Below are positions 1 to 6,673 of a stretch of DNA of 6,673 nt, piece after piece. Each line of letters starts with the position of its first letter. Position 1 is the stretch's first letter. The DNA is from Verrucomicrobiota bacterium (lineage in GTDB: Bacteria > Verrucomicrobiota > Verrucomicrobiia > Verrucomicrobiales > Akkermansiaceae). The stretch is from the NCBI GenBank assembly GCA_008932955.1, contig WBXE01000132.1, positions 1-6,673 of the forward strand, given 5' to 3'. The position numbers were made by a program, and so were the translations under genes. The notes beneath the pieces are model-generated. The model was not told the origin of the DNA and did not search any database. It saw only the letters and a list, made by a program, of their open reading frames with translations.

Positions 1-329
1 GCGCAGGTTGCGCTGTTCGATGCGACCGTGGCCGCATTCGAGTTGCCCGGCGAGATCCAGAGGGCGGGTGTCTAGCAAGGTGCCGGCAAAAAGATGCAGG
101 TTCTTCTGGTTCTTCTTGAGGGCGATTAGGTAGTCGCCTCCATTTTCAACGATCAGGCAAGCCGTTTTTTTTGGCAGTGGAGAGCATCCCCGGTGATCAC
201 CGCATTGAGCAGAACCCCGGCGTTGTCGGCAAGGAGCTTCTGGGTAACGGGCAGTTCGCAGTCCTCCTTCTTGCCGCTGTAGCTTTGCATGAGCACGGGG
301 CGACCGTCGTCGTGGCGGCAGCGCTCACG
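1..329 (-). pseudogene. ISAs1-family (H-repeat-associated) transposase, truncated and frameshifted, cut by left window edge
   Basis: Read on the minus strand, codons from 329 down to 173 give a frame containing the segments KLLADNAGVLLNAVITGDALHC and then QKK. Reading then continues, one frame over, as TACLIVENGGDYLIALKKNQ and, near the window edge, ECGHGRIEQRNLR. The GDALH...DY..ALKKNQ...GHGRIE series is the signature of ISAs1-type DDE transposases; D (186-188) and E (16-18) are the probable second and third catalytic acids. The first catalytic Asp and most of the N-terminal region are absent: an in-frame TGA (332-330) lies just upstream and no matching sequence follows it. The frames meet at eight A residues on the minus strand (165-172), where nine would keep the frame open. 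The copy therefore looks dead, although the A run is also a potential -1 slippery site. The C-terminus lies outside the window. Family assignment is from motif recognition, not a search. Confidence 0.78.
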
Positions 330-337
330 TCAGGAGT

Positions 338-403
338 ATCACGGAGCGCCGGCTTGAGCCGGCGTGTGCATCTTTGCGCCGGCTCAAGCCGGCGCTGCGT
401 GAT
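338..403. repeat. REP-like inverted repeat (27-bp arms, 12-nt loop)
   Basis: Arms 338-364 and 377-403 are reverse complements at 26 of 27 positions (only G344/G397 fails to pair), separated by a 12-nt loop at 365-376. Each arm also contains its own smaller palindrome: GCCGGC-TTGA-GCCGGC in the left arm (within 347-364) and GCGCCGGC-TCAA-GCCGGCGC in the right arm (376-395). The element can therefore fold either as one long hairpin or as two small ones. A pair of inverted, internally palindromic, GC-rich units with a short spacer is the layout of REP doublets (BIMEs) mobilised by RAYT transposases; that link is inferred. No T-tract follows the 3' arm on the + strand, so it is not a standard rho-independent terminator. 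It sits between the broken transposase and the A2M gene. Confidence 0.8.
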
Positions 404-481
404 TGAAAAGATATTTACAAAAAAGCGCGCACAGGCCAAGGTGGCTGCCGCGTAGTTTTTAGTGTCTAACCACCCACTGCC
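404..481 (+). other. leader of the A2M gene, no clear promoter or Shine-Dalgarno
   Basis: This 78-nt stretch separates the dyad repeat from the A2M start codon. The part at 404-426 is AT-richer than its surroundings and contains TTTACA (414-419), which could serve as a -35 element, but no convincing -10 hexamer lies at the usual distance. An in-frame TAA at 467-469 closes the A2M frame upstream, so translation cannot begin before 482. The bases just ahead of the GTG (470-481) are C-rich with no AGGAGG-like match. Any transcript starting here would be short-leadered; the true promoter could also lie within or upstream of the repeat. Confidence 0.35.
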
Positions 482-3400
482 GTGCCAAGCAACCAATCGT
501 TCGTTAGAATCGTGGGTGTCGCTCTCCTCCGCCTGCCCGGCATTTTGTTCGGCCAGCTATCATGGTCCGCGCCGCCCTGGCTGGTGTCCTGCGGCGGCCG
601 TGTTTTGGCGTGCTACGCCTCGCTCAAGGCCCATCCGCGGGCCACTGCGCTGGGCCTGTGTTTGCTTGCGGCGCTAGCGGCCGGCGCTTGGCAGGGGTGG
701 AGCTGGTGGCAATTACACAAGCCGCGCAGCTTGGCCTACAACGCGCTGCGGGAGGTGGTCGTGACGCTGCAAGCGCCCGCCGCGGTGGCCGCCGGCGCAG
801 CGGACAAGGATCTCAAACCGGACGCACTGCGGGTCAGGTTCGCCGGGGCAGCGGTCGCTCCGCTGGAAAAAATCGGCAAGGATGCTGCGGAGGCGGTAAG
901 CCTCACGCCCAAAACCCGCGGTCGATGGAGCTGGCAAAACGGCTCAACCCTGGTGTTCCAACCCGATGAACACTGGCCCCCGGACACCCGCTTCACCGTG
1001 ACCCTTCGACCCGCCGCCCTGGCCAAAGACCTGCACCTCGACAAGCCCTCTCTAACGGTCAAGACCGCCCCGCTCGTCGCCGAGTTGAAGGATTTCTCGT
1101 TTTATAACAGCCCGCAGGACCCCTCGGTCTATCAGGTTGTCGGCGAGCTCAAACTCAGCCATCCGGTGGCGGCGGACGTCCTCCAACAAAAACTGCGGAT
1201 GGAAGTGGTCGGTGGCACGCCCTTGTTCATGGCTGGCGGCCCGGGGGGGGCGCTGTTCAGCGTGAGTGCCGACCCGCTATCGGCGCGGCGGTTTTTCATC
1301 CGCAGCCGGCAGCTCGCCGTGCCGCTCAAGGAGGATTGGGTGAAACTCAGCGTGCCCGCCGGCTTGGTCTCCAGCCTGGTCGGCGCGCCGCTGGCCAACG
1401 ACACCTCCGCCAAAGCCCGCGTGCCGGACAAATTCAGCGGCTTGCAACTCACCCGGGCCGAAACCAAAATCATCCGCACCGACGAAGGCGAACCCCAACA
1501 ATTCGTGTTCGTCACCACCAACCTCGATATCGACAGCGCCGAGGTCGCCAAGCGCATCGGCCTGTGGTGGCACAGAAACGGTTGGCATGACAAGGACGGC
1601 AATCTCGCCTTCGCCGAGCGCGAACCCACCGCCACCAAAATTGATCTCGTGCCGGTGGAAAATGCGGCGCCAGTGGGCAAGCAGCATGCCTTCCGGTTTA
1701 TCGAGCCGCGCAGCAACGGCCAACTCTACCTGCGCGTCACCGCGGGCGTGCAATCCCCCGGCGGATTTGAAACCAACACCGGTTTTGAGCAACTCCTGCA
1801 GGTGCCACCATTCCCGCGGGAAATCAGGCTGTTAGGTAAGGGCAACGTGCTCGCACTCGACGGCGAGCGCAAACTCATCGTGCAATCCCGCGCCATCGAT
1901 CACCTGCGCGTCACCCTCAGCCGTATCCCAGTATCACAATTCCAACATCTCGTGTCGTTCACCTATGGCAAGATGGCCAACACGGATTTATCTAATAATT
2001 CGATCGGCGAAGACAACCTCGGCCAGAAATGGAGCAAGGTCGTCGCCGTGGAGCAGCGCAACGAGTGGGAGGCCACCCAATCGCTTATCGATATCTCGCA
2101 AGCCCCGCCGCTCGTCACGCCGGAGCCGCAGCCCGGCGGATGCGGTGTGTTCTTTGTGACGGTCGAGCCCGTTAGAAAAATCGCAAGCGCAAAACCCGAC
2201 GCTGACATTTACTCGCGCATCGAGGCCAGCACCGAGGCGAGTGGCGAGCCATGGCAGGAACGCAATGACGGGGATTCCGACGAGGTGAACGATGGCTGGC
2301 AACGCGCCGAGGGCACGGTTGCCAAACGCCTGATCATGGCGACCGACCTCGGGATGTTAGTTAAAGCCGCCGCCGATGGCTCGCGCGATGTCTACGTCAT
2401 GGCCCTCGGCGCCGGCCAACCCGTCGCCGCCGTGGAAATCCGCGCCCTCGCCCGCAACGGCAGCGTGCTGGAAACCGCCCAAACCGACGCCAACGGCCAC
2501 GCCCGCCTCAACCCATTCACCAACTGCAGCGGGGAACGCATGCCGGTAGCGGTGCTGGCCACCAAAGCCGGCGACACCTCGTACTTGCCTTTCAATGAAT
2601 ACCAACTCCCGGCCATGGATTACTCGCGCTTCAAGGTCGATGGCGTGCTCGCCTCCCGCATCAAGGCGGTGGAAGCCTTTGTCTTCACCGAACGCGGCGT
2701 CTATCGGCCAGGCGACATCCTGCACGGCGGTTTCATCGTGCGCCGCCACGATTGGCAGCCGGTGTTGGAAGGATTGCCGCTGGTTATCACCCTCACCGAT
2801 TCGCAAGGCCGGGAGGTGGCCACCGAGAAAACCCGCCTGCCGTATGACGGATTTTTTGCCTGCGATTTCCCCTTGCCGGAAAGCGCCGGGCTCGGCACCT
2901 ATCAGATTGCCGTGGATGTGCTCAACAGCAGCGGCCAACACATGTTCCGCCTCGGTCGCGCCGCTGCCCGGGTGGAGGAATTCCAACCAGACCGCATGCA
3001 AGTGACGACCCAGCTCGACCCCGCGCCACCGGCCGGTTGGCTCGAGTGCAAGGCGACGGATGCGGTGGTGAGCGTGCAATCGCTCTTTGGCGAGGCTGCG
3101 CCGCAGCGCCGCGTGACCCTGCGCCTGGAACTCTCACCCGCAGATTTCGGCTTCCCGCAATGGCCCGGCTTCGCCTTCTATATCGACAACGAAAAAGCCG
3201 GCAAATCCCTGGCCGGCCGCTCCATCGACCTCGGAGAAACTAAAACCGATGATCAAGGCCGCGCCACCTTTAAGCTGCCCTTCGACACGCTCAAGGACGC
3301 CACCTTCCGCGCCGCCATCCTCACCGAAGCGTTCGAGCGCGAAGGCGGCCGCAGCGTGCGCAGCTCCTCCACCTGTCTCGTCTCGCCCTATGCCGCGGTC

Positions 3401-6400
3401 ATCGGCTGGAAGAGCGACGCCAAGCTCGACTACCTCGCCAAAGATAGCGGCAGCGCGCTTAAATTGTTAGCTGTGGGCCGCGATTTGAAACCCGTGGCAC
3501 TCGATAGCCTGCGCCGCCGCCTGCTTGAAGTCCGCCAGGTTTCCGTGCTCACCCAACTCGACAACGGTAACTATGCTTATGTTTCCACCCGCAAGGAGCG
3601 CCAGATTTCCGAAGAACCGCTCACCTTGGCCGCCGGCGAATCGGACTATCAAATCCCCACGGCCAAGGCCGGGGATTTCCGCATGGAACTCATCGATGGC
3701 GACGGCATGCTGCGCTGCGCCGTGCCTTTCTCCGTGGTGGGCAAGGGCGATAACAACGCCAGCGTCGATCGCGAGGCCGAGCTGCGCATGCAATTGTCCA
3801 AGGAAGAAAGCCTGCCCGGCGACGAAATCGAAGTGCATCTATCCGCTCCGTATGCCGGTGCCGGGCTGGTGACCTTGGAGCGCGATCACGTGCTTGTGGC
3901 GCAGTGGTTTAAGACGGGGACCAAGGAAAGCACGCTGACAATTAAGATTCCCGACGATGCCGAGGGCACTTACTATATCAATGCCGCCTTCGTGCGCTCG
4001 ACCTCCTCGCCCGAGGTGTTCCACAGCCCACTGAGTTATGCCGCCGCGCCGGTTCGCGTGCTCGCCCCAAAAAAGGTCCTGGCCTATCAACTCGACGCAC
4101 CGCGCGAGGTCAGACCTGGTAGCGAGGCGGTGTTTGGCATCACATCCAACCAGCCGACGCGGGTGGTGGTGTATGCCGTGGATGAGGGGATTCATCAGAT
4201 CACTTCCTACAAATTGCCGCAAGCGCTGGAGTTTTTCCTGCGCAAGCAGGCGCTGGAGGTCCGCACTCAACAATGGCTGGACCTGCTGTTGCCCGAATAC
4301 CGGTTTCTCAAAGGCGCGGCGGCCTTCGGCGGCGACGGCGATGCGGCGCTCTCGCTGCACCTCAACCCGTTCAAACGCCGCCAGGAACCTCCCGTGGTCT
4401 TCTGGTCGGGCATCATCGACGCCGGCCCGCAACGCAGCGAGGTGAAATGGCAGGTGCCGGATTATTTCAATGGCAACCTGCGGGTCATGGCGGTGGGCTG
4501 CAATGCCAACGCGATCGGTGCGGCGGCCAGCGCCACCTTGGTCAAAGCGCCCATCATCGTGCAGCCCAATGCGCCATTGTTTGTTACACCCGGTGATGAA
4601 TTCGAGGCCTCCGTGTCCGTGTTCAATCATCTGCCGGCCACCGGTGAGACCACGCTCCAGATCAGCGCCAGCGCCTCCGAACACCTCGAGGTCCTCGGGG
4701 ACGCCACCACCTCACTGGCGCTGGCCGGCGGCAGCGAGGGCATCGTGCGCTTTCGCTTCCGCGCCAAGGACAAGCTCGGCGCGGCCGACTTGAAGTTCGA
4801 GGCCAGCGGCGGCGGCGAATCCTGCCGCCGCTCCACCACCCTGAGCGTGCGCCCCGCATCCCATCATCTAACTAGCGTCACCACCGGCTGGTTCCGCACG
4901 GGTTCAGCCGAGCTGCCGGTGAAACGCAGCCTCTATCAGGAATTCCGCCACGCCGAGGCCACCGCCAGCATCCTGCCCTTGTGTCTGGCCCGCGGGCTGG
5001 AAGCCTACGTCCGCGAGTACCCGTACGGCTGCTCCGAGCAAATCACCAGCCGCGCCATGGTCAAACTCATCGCCGCCACCGAGGCGGATTTCGGCCTCGC
5101 GCCGAAGGATGCCGCGGCCGCCCTCACCGCGGCCATCAGTCAACTCGCCTCCCGCCAACGCGCCGATGGCGGGTTTGGTTATTGGTCTGCCGGCGCCTCC
5201 ACGGATTTAGAATTCCACTCGCTCTACGTTTTGCATTTCCTGAGCGAGGCAAAATTGTTGGGCCACGCCCTGCCCGAACCGCTGCTCAACGCTGCGCTCA
5301 AATACGCGGCCCGCAGCGCCCGCGCCAACTTGCGCTCGCTCGCCGATGCGGAGCTGCAGGCATATGCCATCTATCTGCTCGCCCGCAACGGAACCAACCC
5401 CGCTCCGCAATTGCTCAACCTGCGCGACACCCTAACCAGCAAATTCAAGGGCCAGTGGGAATCCAACACCACCGCCGCCTGGATGGCCGCCACTTATAGC
5501 TTGCTCAAACAGGATGCCGAGGCTAACAAATTGCTAGATACCTGTCTCAAGGCCCGCGCCGCCGCCACAGCCACTAACAAGAGCGAACGCTGGGCCTACT
5601 ACCGCACGCCGGCGATGGCAGACATCGGGATTTTTTACATTCAATGCCGCCATTTCCCCGAGCGGGCAAAAACCTTTGGGATTGAGGCGTTAGAGCCGAT
5701 CATGAAACCGCTGCGCGAGCAAAGTTTCAACACGCTCGCATGTTCCTACATGACGCTGGCCCTCAAAGCCTACAGCGATCTGGCCCGCAGCACTGGCGTC
5801 GAGGTATCCATCCTCGGCGTGGCAAGCGGCAAAGCCGCCCCGCAACGACTCGCAGGCCCGGGGCAGGGGATGGTTTGCAGCACTTTCAGCCCCGCCACCA
5901 CCGCGCTGCGGTTCGAGCGCCAGCAAAAGGGTGGTGGCGACATCGGCGCGTTCTATCAAGTAGTCGAGCAGGGTTACGACGCCGGCAAACCCACCGGCCC
6001 CGAGCGCAGCGGCCTGGAAGTATCGCGCGAAATGATCCCGCTGCACAAGGACGAGCCACTGCGCGCCGGCGATCCCGTCGACGTGCTGCTGCGGGTGCGC
6101 AACGTGTCCGGCCGCAACCTAAGCCACCTGGCGGTCGTCGATTTGTTGCCGGCGGGCTTTGAGGTGCTCGCCGGCGATCTTAAATCCGGTGCCAACACGG
6201 TGGCCGGCACCGAGTTTGCCGAATTGCGTGAGGACCGCAGCTTGTTCTTCCTCGGCCTAACTGCCAACGCCGAGTGGTCGTTGAAGTATCGCATCAAAGC
6301 GGTATGTGCCGGCTCCTTCGCGGTGCCCGCCGCCATGGCCGAGGATATGTACGAGCGCGGCCTCCACGGCGTCTCCACTCCCGGCCGCATCACCATCGCC

Positions 6401-6412
6401 GCCGCCAAGTAA
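482..6412 (+). CDS. alpha-2-macroglobulin family protein, membrane-anchored, thioester-containing (YfhM-like, COG2373-type)
   Basis: This is a large periplasmic protease-trap-like protein. Residues 1-54 appear cytoplasmic and 55-75 form one hydrophobic helix (ALGLCLLAALAAGAW...), a signal anchor. Residues about 85-195 resemble a bacterial Ig-like/MG1 domain (WSWQNGSTLVFQP). An MG-type sandwich near 620-710 has the TDLGMLVK and GSRDVYV motifs, and an MG2/A2M_N domain carries FTERGVYRPGD at 735-745. Residues 1100-1250 include YAVDEGIHQITSYKLP (A2M_N_2 type). The A2M domain starts near 1300 (FWSGIIDAG, VPDYFNGNLRVMAVG). The thioester domain, about 1490-1770, has YPYGCSEQ with Cys1517 and Gln1520 (CxEQ) and a later RADGGFGYW helical-toroid motif. 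A C-terminal MG10-like domain follows (GYDAGKP, GLEVSRE). Family knowledge: protease cleavage activates the thioester, which links covalently to the protease. At 1976 residues it is longer than E. coli YfhM (about 1650), and unlike it has a transmembrane anchor rather than a clear lipobox. The start is GTG 482, the first possible start after an in-frame TAA at 467; GTG 512 is an alternative. The frame is intact to TAA 6410-6412. Confidence 0.95.
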   Translation: MPSNQSFVRIVGVALLRLPGILFGQLSWSAPPWLVSCGGRVLACYASLKAHPRATALGLCLLAALAAGAWQGWSWWQLHKPRSLAYNALREVVVTLQAPAAVAAGAADKDLKPDALRVRFAGAAVAPLEKIGKDAAEAVSLTPKTRGRWSWQNGSTLVFQPDEHWPPDTRFTVTLRPAALAKDLHLDKPSLTVKTAPLVAELKDFSFYNSPQDPSVYQVVGELKLSHPVAADVLQQKLRMEVVGGTPLFMAGGPGGALFSVSADPLSARRFFIRSRQLAVPLKEDWVKLSVPAGLVSSLVGAPLANDTSAKARVPDKFSGLQLTRAETKIIRTDEGEPQQFVFVTTNLDIDSAEVAKRIGLWWHRNGWHDKDGNLAFAEREPTATKIDLVPVENAAPVGKQHAFRFIEPRSNGQLYLRVTAGVQSPGGFETNTGFEQLLQVPPFPREIRLLGKGNVLALDGERKLIVQSRAIDHLRVTLSRIPVSQFQHLVSFTYGKMANTDLSNNSIGEDNLGQKWSKVVAVEQRNEWEATQSLIDISQAPPLVTPEPQPGGCGVFFVTVEPVRKIASAKPDADIYSRIEASTEASGEPWQERNDGDSDEVNDGWQRAEGTVAKRLIMATDLGMLVKAAADGSRDVYVMALGAGQPVAAVEIRALARNGSVLETAQTDANGHARLNPFTNCSGERMPVAVLATKAGDTSYLPFNEYQLPAMDYSRFKVDGVLASRIKAVEAFVFTERGVYRPGDILHGGFIVRRHDWQPVLEGLPLVITLTDSQGREVATEKTRLPYDGFFACDFPLPESAGLGTYQIAVDVLNSSGQHMFRLGRAAARVEEFQPDRMQVTTQLDPAPPAGWLECKATDAVVSVQSLFGEAAPQRRVTLRLELSPADFGFPQWPGFAFYIDNEKAGKSLAGRSIDLGETKTDDQGRATFKLPFDTLKDATFRAAILTEAFEREGGRSVRSSSTCLVSPYAAVIGWKSDAKLDYLAKDSGSALKLLAVGRDLKPVALDSLRRRLLEVRQVSVLTQLDNGNYAYVSTRKERQISEEPLTLAAGESDYQIPTAKAGDFRMELIDGDGMLRCAVPFSVVGKGDNNASVDREAELRMQLSKEESLPGDEIEVHLSAPYAGAGLVTLERDHVLVAQWFKTGTKESTLTIKIPDDAEGTYYINAAFVRSTSSPEVFHSPLSYAAAPVRVLAPKKVLAYQLDAPREVRPGSEAVFGITSNQPTRVVVYAVDEGIHQITSYKLPQALEFFLRKQALEVRTQQWLDLLLPEYRFLKGAAAFGGDGDAALSLHLNPFKRRQEPPVVFWSGIIDAGPQRSEVKWQVPDYFNGNLRVMAVGCNANAIGAAASATLVKAPIIVQPNAPLFVTPGDEFEASVSVFNHLPATGETTLQISASASEHLEVLGDATTSLALAGGSEGIVRFRFRAKDKLGAADLKFEASGGGESCRRSTTLSVRPASHHLTSVTTGWFRTGSAELPVKRSLYQEFRHAEATASILPLCLARGLEAYVREYPYGCSEQITSRAMVKLIAATEADFGLAPKDAAAALTAAISQLASRQRADGGFGYWSAGASTDLEFHSLYVLHFLSEAKLLGHALPEPLLNAALKYAARSARANLRSLADAELQAYAIYLLARNGTNPAPQLLNLRDTLTSKFKGQWESNTTAAWMAATYSLLKQDAEANKLLDTCLKARAAATATNKSERWAYYRTPAMADIGIFYIQCRHFPERAKTFGIEALEPIMKPLREQSFNTLACSYMTLALKAYSDLARSTGVEVSILGVASGKAAPQRLAGPGQGMVCSTFSPATTALRFERQQKGGGDIGAFYQVVEQGYDAGKPTGPERSGLEVSREMIPLHKDEPLRAGDPVDVLLRVRNVSGRNLSHLAVVDLLPAGFEVLAGDLKSGANTVAGTEFAELREDRSLFFLGLTANAEWSLKYRIKAVCAGSFAVPAAMAEDMYERGLHGVSTPGRITIAAAK

Positions 6413-6448
6413 CACTGGACTGGCCATCACAGGGGCGTGTGGGATTGC

Positions 6449-6521
6449 GGGGTCAGTCCCGCTTTTCGAACATGCGGTTCCCGTTTCCACAACACCATGC
6501 TCGAAAAGCGGGACTGACCCC
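6449..6521. repeat. REP-like or MITE-like inverted repeat (26-bp arms, 21-nt loop)
   Basis: Arms 6449-6474 and 6496-6521 are reverse complements at 25 of 26 positions (A6470/C6500 mismatched), with a 21-nt loop at 6475-6495. The outer ends are GGGGTCAGTCCCGC and GCGGGACTGACCCC. It begins 37 nt after the A2M stop codon, so it would form a strong hairpin in the 3' end of that mRNA and could protect it or attenuate read-through. No run of T follows, so a classical intrinsic terminator is not supported. No obvious target-site duplication flanks it. The sequence is unrelated to the 338-403 repeat. Repeats of the GGGGTCAG... type are, to my recollection, common interspersed elements near Y1/RAYT transposases, but that attribution is inference. 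Confidence 0.82.
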
Positions 6522-6617
6522 ATCGGCCAAGGGCGATTGGGTGAGCTGGCAATGCTTCGTCCAGCCGCTGCCATCGCCTTCGATTGACGAGTGCGGAGTG
6601 TTTATTGTTGAATTCCG

Positions 6618-6673
6618 ATGGGATCGATGAACCGTGCAGGAGCTAACAACGGGGGCTGGCCGCGCCCATGCAA
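6618..6673 (+). CDS. possible start of a downstream gene, cut by right edge
   Basis: A frame opening with ATG at 6618 (second ATG at 6627) stays open to the window end and encodes about 18 residues beginning MGSMNRAGANNGGWPR. Nothing in it identifies a family. In enterobacteria the A2M gene yfhM is followed by pbpC (PBP1c), so a pbpC homologue is one guess, but it has no sequence support here. There is no good Shine-Dalgarno in front of either ATG; an AGGAG at 6638-6642 lies too far (about 25 nt) from the ATG at 6668. A weak promoter candidate lies just upstream: TTGACG (6584-6589), 18 nt, then TTGAAT (6608-6613). The real start may lie outside the window. Confidence 0.2.
   Translation, partial: MGSMNRAGANNGGWPRPC

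Noticed and set aside
338..403. Repeated units as a CRISPR fragment
   Set aside because: There are only two units, in inverted rather than direct orientation, with a 12-nt spacer; this does not fit a CRISPR array.
171..455. 94-codon + strand open frame across the left flank
   Set aside because: It runs antisense to the transposase fragment and then straight through the dyad repeat, and its sequence has no recognisable feature.
576..592. Lipobox-like L-V-S-C ending at Cys37
   Set aside because: The preceding segment is broken by Arg, Pro and Gln and does not form a continuous signal-peptide core, and a better membrane helix follows at residues 55-75. Treated as chance, though lipidation cannot be fully excluded from sequence alone.
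2357..3079. 240-codon open frame on the minus strand inside the A2M gene
   Set aside because: It is a shadow of GC-rich coding DNA: the opposite strand encodes recognisable A2M_N motifs throughout, and the antisense translation shows no family motif.
3839..4684. 281-codon open frame on the minus strand inside the A2M gene
   Set aside because: Lies opposite the conserved AVDEG and A2M domain segments; Arg/His/Gly-rich composition is typical of an antisense shadow in GC-rich DNA.
6449..6521. Hairpin as a rho-independent terminator
   Set aside because: The 3' arm is followed by CATCGGCC rather than a T-tract, and the loop of 21 nt is large; a mobile repeat explains it better.
6274..6630. 118-codon + strand open frame over the A2M 3' end and intergenic region
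   Set aside because: Its first part overlaps the A2M gene out of frame and its middle is the dyad repeat; no domain or ribosome-binding site supports it.

Overview
The window is dominated by one very large gene on the + strand (482-6412, 1976 codons) that encodes a bacterial alpha-2-macroglobulin-like protein with an intact thioester motif. The DNA is GC-rich and the protein has an N-terminal membrane anchor, as expected for a Gram-negative-type envelope in which these proteins patrol the periplasm. The combination of GC-rich DNA, an ISAs1-type transposase fragment, REP-like dyads and the approximately 1950-2000-residue A2M architecture would fit Verrucomicrobiota/Planctomycetota or a proteobacterium. 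I cannot assign a taxon from this window with confidence.

Layout. Positions 1-329 (minus strand) hold part of an ISAs1-family (H-repeat-associated) transposase. It is cut by the left window edge, lacks its N-terminal part, and is out of frame at an 8-nt A run. Six or so bases beyond its broken 5' end lies a near-perfect 27-bp inverted repeat (338-403) whose arms are themselves palindromic. A short AT-richer leader (404-481) precedes the A2M gene, which starts with GTG and has no clear Shine-Dalgarno sequence. Between the A2M stop codon and the right edge (6413-6673) there is a second, unrelated 26-bp inverted repeat (6449-6521) and then about 150 bp in which only a weakly supported start of another gene (6618 to the edge) can be proposed.

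Function. Only the A2M gene is a complete functional unit. By family knowledge it would act as a membrane-tethered periplasmic protease trap: cleavage by an invading protease exposes the Cys-Gln thioester, which then couples covalently to the attacker. The usual genomic partner in enterobacteria, the peptidoglycan glycosyltransferase PBP1c (pbpC), is not recognisable here, though the downstream gene is cut off too early to judge. The remaining material is mobile or repetitive DNA bracketing the gene. I see no wholly new system; the points most worth checking are the two unlike dyads on either side of the gene and the frameshift at a slippery A run in the transposase.
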